Origin: Cristatella mucedo
Taxonomy: Eukaryota; Bryozoa; Phylactolaemata; Cristatellidae
Reading direction: 5' to 3'
Assembly: GCA_009760855.2 (NCBI GenBank)
Contig: WPIO01000030.1
Location: 2,349,001-2,413,000, forward strand
Length of the DNA stretch: 64,000 bases
Within the stretch, counting starts at the first letter, position 1, and the number at the start of each line of letters is the position of its first letter. A program made the translations under genes and the position numbers. Of the stretch, positions 57,780 to 64,000 are shown in pieces. Under the pieces are notes generated by a model, which did no database searches, had not been told where the DNA came from, and saw nothing but the letters and a program-made list of their open reading frames with translations.

Positions 57780-58910
57780 TATGTAACCACAAAAAATCTC
57801 ATATTCCAAAGTTTTAAGGTGATCGGATCATTATTTTAGTAGATATGACATAGGTGACAACAGGTATTGGCCTGTCGTTTGCAGGTAAACTTGAGAGCTC
57901 CAAGCTATAACCAAGAGGCAGCACTAGGAAACGCACAAACAATTCAACAAATAGTTAAATATGGATTATAGAAATATGTCAAACTAACAAGCCCCTTATA
58001 CAGCATAAGCATAACAAATCCACGATAGGTCTCATATCCCAGGCCATCAATCCATGCTGCAGCCGGGTTGCTCACCTGCATTCGCTAATCAAAATATCTA
58101 ACTAATAACGACATAAATGAGAACTTGAAATAACCTAAATTTCCTTGAATAAAAATGAATCGGCATTTTCAGATTCGCATGCAGTAAACGACGCGCTAGC
58201 TCCATCCAAGTCACAGCACTGACCGGCCGCCGAACAAAAGACCACTAGCTGCTGTCGCCTCGTGTGTAATGGCTGCTACAGGAACTGGATCAGCTGTCCC
58301 AGGATGCCCTGGTAATGGACTCCTTAGTTATGGCGGCCCCGGGAGCAGTAAATTCTCAATACATTATCCCTAATTTTCGTCTACTGGCCAAGCGACAGTC
58401 ACTTCCGGTTTTTTATACGATGTAAACATACCAACGTAAACATGTTTCTGCCAAGTAAATAAGGAGTGGGCCTTGGAATGCTGTTTGCAGCCAATTGCTA
58501 TGGGCAGGGCTGGAAGCCTCTAGGCACACTCGGCTCTAGCCTATTGGGGGTTTACTCTTGTATGATCTCATTATACTACCAGTCGGACGTTTGATCTAAA
58601 GGGGCGTGTCATTTCCGGGAAATTATTACGTTTTGTCATTTTCCGAAGTTAGTTTCTGAGGGTTCATTTAGGGCTGAGTAGCTTATATTCGCCGAGTTCG
58701 CCAAAAAACAGCAGTTCCGGCTCTGTTATTTTTCAGAGAAACTTATTTTGTTGAGCTCGGTGATACATCCGGTTTAAATAGGTCTTACATAACAATTTTA
58801 TTGACCATGTTCTAGTCATCTGACAACCACCAAAATGTGTGATTGCATTTATAACTAGTTTATCTTTTAACATGCAAATTTAATAAAAATCAACATTGTT
58901 GACGACTTCT
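57780..58910. repeat. Unclassified dispersed repeat R3, copy 2
   Basis: Counterpart of 22420-23400 in the same orientation: 'gctagctccatccaagtcac', 'tctcaatacattatccctaa', 'gtttctgccaagtaa', 'tttagggctgagtagctta' and 'gattgcatttataactagtt'. It ends about 100 bp before the left LTR of the gypsy element. No open frame. Confidence 0.72.
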
Positions 58911-59005
58911 TGAAATTTTTCGCAGGCTACCCAGTTAACCCTGTTTGTCAGATGGCAGCCACATAAAACGCTTGTGCCAGCCCGTAGCTCACTAACAGGC
59001 CCCAA

Positions 59006-59150
59006 TGTAATGATAAGACACATCGCGGATGAACAGCCACGGAAGTTTATTGTCAGTCATCTTATATTTTTTCCCGGATCATATGGTCAGTGAGGCCTCT
59101 CGTGATGGGTCGCTTTGTTGTGGCTCGGCATGGTAGCTCTATTATACCAT
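59006..59150 (-). repeat. Gypsy 3' LTR (left, element on minus strand)
   Basis: It begins 'tgtaatgataagacacatcg' and shares 'tttattg', 'catcttatat', 'atggtcag', 'gaggc' and 'gtagctct' in order with the right LTR. By eye roughly two thirds to three quarters of positions agree. The true inner end may lie further right, because weak similarity continues. Confidence 0.75.
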
Positions 59151-59639
59151 CCCTCCAAATAGTAACAGTCTCATGTTTTCAAAGACCTAGCCTTCTGATC
59201 AGCTTTACCATCGGCCAGACCTTGTTGTTATTTAATCTTGTTGAGAGTTGTGCATCTAATTGGTTATACTTTGAGAATTACCTTGGACTGCAGATGTAGG
59301 GGTCGGTAAACGTAGGGAAGTACCAGGAGATTCGCTATTTTAGCGAACTGTAGATCGGTGGTAATTAGTCGAAGATGCCTTCTGTTCCACCAAAGTTTGC
59401 TGCAATCGTCGTTCTGCATGACAAAAGACTGAAGTGGGCCTGCTTGAGCTGTCACCATTGCACCTGTGCTCCAGCTGTTTTAACCATTAGTTATATAGAA
59501 TACCTGTTGACAGGGTCGAAGAAGTGGAGGTGGGGCGGGCAGAATGATGGCGACCGTAGCAGTGCTGTTGAAGCTCTTTTACGCAGTCACCGTTGAGTGG
59601 CACCATTTCCTCTGCAGGATATTTTGGTTCAACATATGG

Positions 59640-60400
59640 TGGGAGCACAGGCAACGTGGCTCTAATCTCTTATCCCGAGATCAGTTGTGCCGGCTGAAGC
59701 CTGTAGAGGTGCAAGGCGTTGACCTCCGAATCATTTGCATGAGGGACGGAACGAACTGCCCCACAATACATTCGGCACGTTGCACAGCTATTTCCACTTC
59801 TCCATTTGCTTGAGGAAAATATGGGCTGGTCGTAAAGTGCTTGCACCCATATCGTCTCCGAAATCTCCAAATTCGTGTGATGAAAATTGCTGACCACTGT
59901 CAGACGACAATAACTGTGGTATGCACCAGAGTGCAAATACGATCTGCAGTTCGTCAACCAGTTCTTTGGTCATCGATTTTTATAAAGGAGTTCTTGCTAT
60001 ATATCGGGAGTAAAATTGAATTACACTCAATTGCTATCGTCCCTTTTGTTCGAAGAGATTGGCAGCGACTGGTTGCCAAGGAGCATTAGGCAACAGAATC
60101 AGGACTCGGCCCACGGAGGTGTCTCCTCTGGTTCTTTTTACAGATGCTGCGAGAATTGACAAATGTCTTAACATCTTGGCTAATGCCTAGCCAGTAGCCT
60201 CACAACTTTGTTTGGTCCTTACATCTGGTCACCCCCTTGTGGCCGTCCTGGCTCCTCTCCATCTGAAAAGCTTGCTGGCTATGAGGGATATATATGCAAT
60301 CGCCATAAAATAGTAAACCACAGGACAAAGAAATGTGGCTATATGTGGCAACGTACTTCCGCAAGGTTTCCGGTACATCCTCGCTCAGTTTGGCCATCCT
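59640..60400 (-). pseudogene. Gypsy integrase remnant
   Basis: The frame at 60397-60200 contains 'SCGLLFYGDCIYIPHSQQAF' and 'DGHKGVTRCKDQTK', the HHCC zinc-binding region. The frame at 59973-59788 contains 'ELVDELQIVFALWCIPQLLS' and 'SDSGQQFSSHEFGDFGDD', including the second catalytic D. A shifted frame continues 'YFPQANGEVE', with the catalytic E. The first D of the D,D-35-E triad could not be located in an open frame. Broken by several frameshifts. Confidence 0.83.
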
Positions 60401-60479
60401 GATGGCGTATGCTATATGACAGGCTTTAGCTTACTATCGTCAGCTTTAGCATTCTTTACTTCGATCGAACGAACTACTG

Positions 60480-60944
60480 AAAGTGATTTAGAAACAAAGG
60501 TCTCTGTGTAGAGCTGAATGGCTTGTTCTTGGTAGTGTTCCTCACTTCTAACCAGAGGTGCTTAGCATATCTGGCTCTCCTGATTGATGGCACTGCACCC
60601 GAACGGCAACTAGACCAAATTGCACGCATCGGCACTGACAATCAAAGACTTTTGTGGGTCGTAATAAGCTAACACTGTTGGCTTAGTCAAAAGCAACTGT
60701 GCTTCCTGGAACGCTTTCTTCTGTTTGGTTCTCCAGCACCAGAATAAGTCAGAGGGGAGGAGATCATTTAGCGGTTTTGAGACTTAGGTCCCATGTTTGG
60801 CACAACCAGCCGAGGGAGTTTATCATACCAATGCATCGCTTTAGCTTGGCTACATTGGCCAGATCAGGGATAATGAGGATGTCTTCTATTTTTACGTCTG
60901 ACATCTAGACACCGCTGGGATCAGTAACACGCCCTAAGAACGTC
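60480..60944 (-). pseudogene. Gypsy RT thumb and RNase H remnant
   Basis: After motif C, short frames encode 'LTFLGRVTDPSGV', 'VKIEDILIIPDLANVAKLKR' and 'CIGMINSLGW', the conserved RT-RNase H connection of gypsy elements. 'WCWRTKQKKAFQEAQLLLTK' and 'VLAYYDPQKSLIVSADACNL' follow, equivalent to the RNase H start with its first catalytic D (in 'SADA'). Interrupted by stops. Confidence 0.78.
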
Positions 60945-61700
60945 AGAGTGGGCTGGCGGAATATTTACTTGTCTCTATTCAACTCTAGGCCCAACTTGAA
61001 AATTGCTGAAATGAGGCAACACCATCTACCATAAACCAAAACATCGTCGATGTAAATGTCTATAACTTCGATCTCACTCAAGAGTTCGCGCATCAGTTGC
61101 TGAAAGATCACCATTACACCAATAATGGCAAAAGGCAGCCGGCGAAAACAAAAACGCTTGCATAGCTATACAAACCTCGTTTAGGTAGTGCTCTCGTGGT
61201 AGAATAGAATAGCCCAGAAATCCGCTATAGACGTCGCACTGAGACAACATCACAGCACCCACAAGCTTTTTGAAAATCTCATCCAGCATAGGTAGCACCT
61301 ACCTTTCACAAACCAATGTTTGATTTAAGAGCTTCAATTAGACACAAAGGCGAATTGTACAGTATGGCTTCTGGACTAATACGATTGGAAAACACCAATC
61401 AGATGGCTCCAATACACATTTGACGATTCCATTCTTCTGTGTTCAAAGGAGTTCTTCCTTTACCTAAGGGAACACAGGTCTGGATGTGTGGAGGGGTGTG
61501 TGCATGCAGTGTGGATGAAGAACTGGTCTGAGACTAGTTTTCACCTTCTGACATCAACATTTTCAGATCTTTCCAAATGCCGGGTCGCGAAGAAGTCTCC
61601 TTCCTCTAGACTGAGTTGGATGAGCTCCGTGTAAAGAGAAGCTTATCGGCTGAGGAAATTATTTCTTGCTCCAGCAACTACATAGACTGGCAGAAGATAA
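60945..61700 (-). pseudogene. Gypsy reverse transcriptase remnant
   Basis: The frame at 61298-61074 gives 'LDEIFKKLVGAVMLSQCDVY' and 'SGFLGYSIL', the motif A block. The normal S-K-L-D-A-Y-S-G-F becomes S-Q-C-D-V-Y-S-G-F. 'NEVCIAMQAFLFSPAAFCH' stands for the 'F..LPFG' region. Motif C is intact in sequence: YIDD at 61043-61054, within 'DIYIDDVLVYG'. Stops and frameshifts separate the blocks. Confidence 0.85.
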
Positions 61701-61807
61701 GTAGTTCATTTCAGCTGTAACCAAGCTTTAAATGTTTCCTTACGAGCCATGTGGTTACCGACACTATGCAATTTGGCTGTTGTAGACTCGAGGAGAGGTG
61801 GTCATAG

Positions 61808-62065
61808 TCATAGTAGTTGAGCATATGTGTCTTTCGTGATGACGATTACGCCTGAAATACTATCTATTTTAAAGTAAACGCTTATTATATACCCGAACAA
61901 GTTCACTTGCCAGGGTGATGATGTCCTTACCGAATGGCAATCCACTGCTACAGGATTGGTAACGGCCATCATATTGTAATTGTCACCGTCGGAATCAAGC
62001 ACGACGTCTCTTACTTTGGCGTCAGGTTTTATTTGCGATTTTCCAGACACTCCAAAGTGGCCCAA
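61808..62065 (-). pseudogene. Gypsy protease region remnant (85 codons open)
   Basis: An open frame with 'SSPWQVNLFGYIISVYFKID' followed by 'SISGVIVITKDTYA'. In related elements the protease active site is D-T-G-A at this place; here it reads D-S-I-S-G, so catalysis is lost. The N-terminal part overlaps the end of the gag zinc-knuckle segment in one frame, fitting a gag-pol arrangement. Confidence 0.7.
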
Positions 62066-62836
62066 CCTCAGGTATGTATTGCAATTGGGATCGCGTGCGG
62101 GGCAGAGTCCAGAAGTATAGGCCGAGTTCCAGTTCCGGCCACTGTTAGCTTCTTTTGTCTTATCTGAAAAAATAACTATTCTATGGTCTATGCTGTGGCT
62201 AGCATCTGAGATGCAGTTCTCAAAACGGTCTACGGACTGTGGTCGCCGACGAATCTCAGATACATTTGAAACCGGATGCTACAGACCCAGTTGTGATTTT
62301 ACCATCCTCATCTGACGTGCCTGTTTCATAGTCACTGTTAAAGTGAGGTGGGATATTAGCTGCCCCACGAAATCTTGAGGTCCGACAAGCCCACAAACGG
62401 ATATCTCTGACCAACTCATCTTTTATGGTGCCTCATTCGCAGTGCGAAGTTATATCATGTAGTATGCACACGAATGCCTTGGTAGACTCAACCGGATCAT
62501 GACAACAGTGGTTAAACACTGACCGATCATGGATGATATTCCTTAGTGGTATGATGGAGTCATAGAATTCGCTCGAGATGACAGTCAACTTCTTTACTTG
62601 GTCGACCTCCTAGGTAAAGGAGCCGAATATAGCTTCGGCTTGAGCCCCATAGCCTACAAAAGTTTACTTATCTATAGATACTGTTCCTCAGCTGTCAGCT
62701 CGGCTGCCCTCACATAATAGTGAAAACAAATTCTCCAAGCCGTCCATAACACCGGCTCATCAAACATAAACTTCATTCGAGGGTTAAACTTCACAATCTC
62801 TTGAGCTTTGTTGATTTTCAGGGCGACAGGCTATCG
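62060..62836 (-). pseudogene. Gypsy gag remnant
   Basis: Minus-strand frame from 62826: 'VALKINKAQEIVKFNPRMKF', then 'W.AWRICFHYYVRAAELTAE' and a stop, then 'AMGLKPKLYS'. The spacing F..P..W..W...F..Y..A..L..EEQ...LL.AMG is typical of Ty3/gypsy gag, which packages the RNA in virus-like particles. At 62160-62060 the segment 'CPARDPNC' and 'GHFGVS' resembles a CCHC zinc knuckle with two cysteines replaced (Y and G). Stops and shifts throughout. Confidence 0.75.
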
Positions 62837-62837
62837 C

Positions 62838-62853
62838 TTCACCCCTGCCACCA
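62838..62853 (-). other. Putative primer-binding site
   Basis: Directly inside the 5' LTR, the minus strand reads 'tggtggcaggggtgaa'. It starts with TGG, as expected for pairing with the CCA end of a tRNA. Which tRNA cannot be settled without a tRNA set. Confidence 0.6.
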
Positions 62854-62998
62854 TGTAATGATAAGACATATCGCCAACGAACAAAGCACGTTTATTGGCA
62901 TACATCTTATATCCACTCTTAGACCACATGGTCAGGGAGGCGTCTCCTGATTAGTCATGTGGTTGTGGTTCAACCCAGTAGCTCTGCAATCTCACAGA
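62854..62998 (-). repeat. Gypsy 5' LTR (right, element on minus strand)
   Basis: It begins 'tgtaatgataagacatatcg'. It matches the left LTR in order, and 'cgtttattggcatacatctt' lies where an antisense polyadenylation signal would be expected. Outer boundary uncertain. Confidence 0.75.
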
Positions 62999-63722
62999 AT
63001 AAACTGTTCCTTTTGGGGCCCAGTTGCTTCTTCTTGCTTTTTAACCTCAGAGACGCTCTACATAAAACAGTCCACCGGTAGAGAACCTGAGTATGAACAT
63101 CGGTGCAGTTACAGTGAGACCGCTTGGCTATCCAGAGCTTGCCAGACGTTATCTTAAGTGTGCCTTGCGGACTATTCAAACAGTGTTCGGCTAAAAAAGA
63201 CTGTGTCCATGGTGGAGAAAAGGCATTTTGAGGGAATTGGGGTGTCCAGTGTGAAAGAGTATTCTTGTAGTCAAGAGAGACTTTGCCAAATCACAAGCCG
63301 GTAAAAGCTCTCGTATAGGTGAGCTTGATGCAAAATGTCTCAAGCCAATTTTCGACGTCAAGCAGAGGGGCCACAGTTAATCCTGGAAATGCTGCTAACT
63401 GAAAGCCGAGGGTCTTAACAAATAAAGAAAGCTGCTTCGGCACAGAAACCAGAGCGAGTGAAATCACCATCAGCAGGAAATTTGACGGTTTGAAGGTCCA
63501 AAAATGTAGCTGGTAGAGTGTAAATAAACGTACCTGTGTCGACTTTGTAGGATAACTGTTGATTGGCGTAGCTAATGTAATCGTAGGCTTCAGCTCTAGT
63601 TTGATTGTTTGTTTCAATCGTGGGTCATCGGTTGTTGTGGTGGTGTTCGTTAATGAATGTTAACGGCACATAGTCGGGTGTGACTTTTTATTCAGCCAAC
63701 ACACGATGTATGGCCTGAGAGA

Positions 63723-63727
<5 letters not shown>
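62999..63727. other. No recognised gene; minus-strand open frame at 63291-63617
   Basis: A 108-codon minus-strand frame has no recognised motif. An alternative minus-strand frame over the same bases gives 'RAEAYDYISYANQQLSYKVD' followed by a donor-like 'acaggtacgt' (near 63540-63530). This might be an exon or part of another retroelement, but the evidence is slight. Confidence 0.3.

Positions 63728-63756
<29 letters not shown>
63728..63756. repeat. (GA)n microsatellite
   Basis: A nearly perfect GA run. Confidence 0.95.
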
Positions 63757-63762
<6 letters not shown>

Positions 63763-63789
63763 TCCGATCAGGCGGAATGGCAAGCAGCG

Positions 63790-63900
63790 AAGTGTAGGTC
63801 AGCTTGGCAAAGCGGCAGAAGGGAAGTGTAATTTTTCTGCCACAGCAAGAATGGTTGTGGGTTCAGTCACGTCTGACTTCGAGAGAAATTGATCTCACAG
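63790..63900 (+). mobile_element. tRNA-like SINE head
   Basis: An A-box-like 'taggtcagcttggcaaagcg' (63795-63814) and a B-box-like 'gggttcagtcac' (63859-63870) at tRNA-like spacing, in sequence without a proper acceptor stem. The body is cut by the window end. Assignment to the other SINE types is not possible. Confidence 0.45.
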
Positions 63901-64000
63901 CTGGTAATTACGTGGTATGCCAGCGGTTGCTGCATACTCTCTTCTGTTCCCCATCTGAATTGCACAAAATGCAGATAAGTGATTTAATATTTTCTTGAAA

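Larger units (their letters stand above)
59006..62998 (-). mobile_element. Degenerate Ty3/gypsy LTR retrotransposon, minus strand
   Basis: A whole but dead element of about 4 kb. Two diverged direct repeats bound it (LTRs, about 140 bp recognisable). Inside, on the minus strand and in the order of Ty3/gypsy elements, are a gag remnant, a zinc-knuckle-like segment, protease, RT, RNase H and integrase. All are broken by stops and frameshifts. The internal length is short, so deletions are likely. The LTR ends are TG...CA on the element's strand where visible. Target-site duplications were not found. Confidence 0.85.

Noticed and set aside
59264-59458. Separate minus-strand gene downstream of the integrase
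   Set aside because: It lies between the integrase remnant and the left LTR and reads as the decayed end of pol.
1-64000. CRISPR array, bacterial operons, riboswitches or prophage
   Set aside because: No regularly spaced repeats, no ribosome-binding-site-led gene rows, and the content is eukaryotic retroelements throughout.

Overview
The window looks like animal (metazoan, probably invertebrate) nuclear DNA. It is AT-rich and has no long intact gene, no operon-like packing and no bacterial signals. It is filled with decayed copies of two CR1/L2-type non-LTR retrotransposon families (called LINE-A and LINE-B here), one degenerate Ty3/gypsy LTR retrotransposon, several tRNA-derived SINE-like repeats, dispersed repeats of unknown type, and microsatellites. 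The phylum cannot be named from the sequence alone. No complete host gene is seen. The only host-like coding signal is a pair of short minus-strand exons near 29.2-29.4 kb with good splice signals and a 50-nt intron.

LINE-A is an APE-type endonuclease plus reverse transcriptase element. Its 3' end contains a ~37-nt direct duplication and runs into an (ATT)n tail. At least twenty fragments occur on both strands. Most are 5'-truncated, and all carry stops, frameshifts or deletions. The best frame is 281 codons on the minus strand at 23.9-24.7 kb. LINE-B has a related C-terminal domain but a different 3' end (a 'gtggagttactg' block and an (ACATT)n-like tail). Its best remnant is the 190-codon frame at 15.6-16.2 kb.

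Layout. 0-11.9 kb: LINE-A pieces, an antisense LINE-A inside a sense LINE-A, one SINE, and an EN-to-RT LINE-A copy. 12.5-19.4 kb: left copy of an old duplicated unit, interrupted by LINE-A (itself interrupted by LINE-B) and by a second LINE-B. 20-33.5 kb: endonuclease remnant, an unknown repeat at 22.4-23.4, the 281-codon LINE-A frame, a LINE-B inside a LINE-A, the candidate exons, and 3'-end fragments. 34-36.5 kb: an unknown repeat containing a SINE, then a LINE-A whose 5' part is inverted. 36.5-40.5 kb: right copy of the duplicated unit, interrupted by different LINE insertions, one with a clear 8-bp target-site duplication. 41-48.4 kb: more LINE-A and LINE-B, and a SINE inside a LINE-A 3' end. 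48.4-57.8 kb: mostly unassigned sequence with SINEs and an old LINE-B. 57.8-58.9 kb: second copy of the 22.4-kb repeat. 59.0-63.0 kb: the minus-strand Ty3/gypsy element with two diverged LTRs.

Nothing here works as a functional gene system. The value of the window is its layered insertion history: nested insertions, a filled site with its matching empty site, a twin-priming-like inversion, and paired unknown repeats that could be extended into family consensuses. All homology statements come from reading and aligning by eye; no database search was done.
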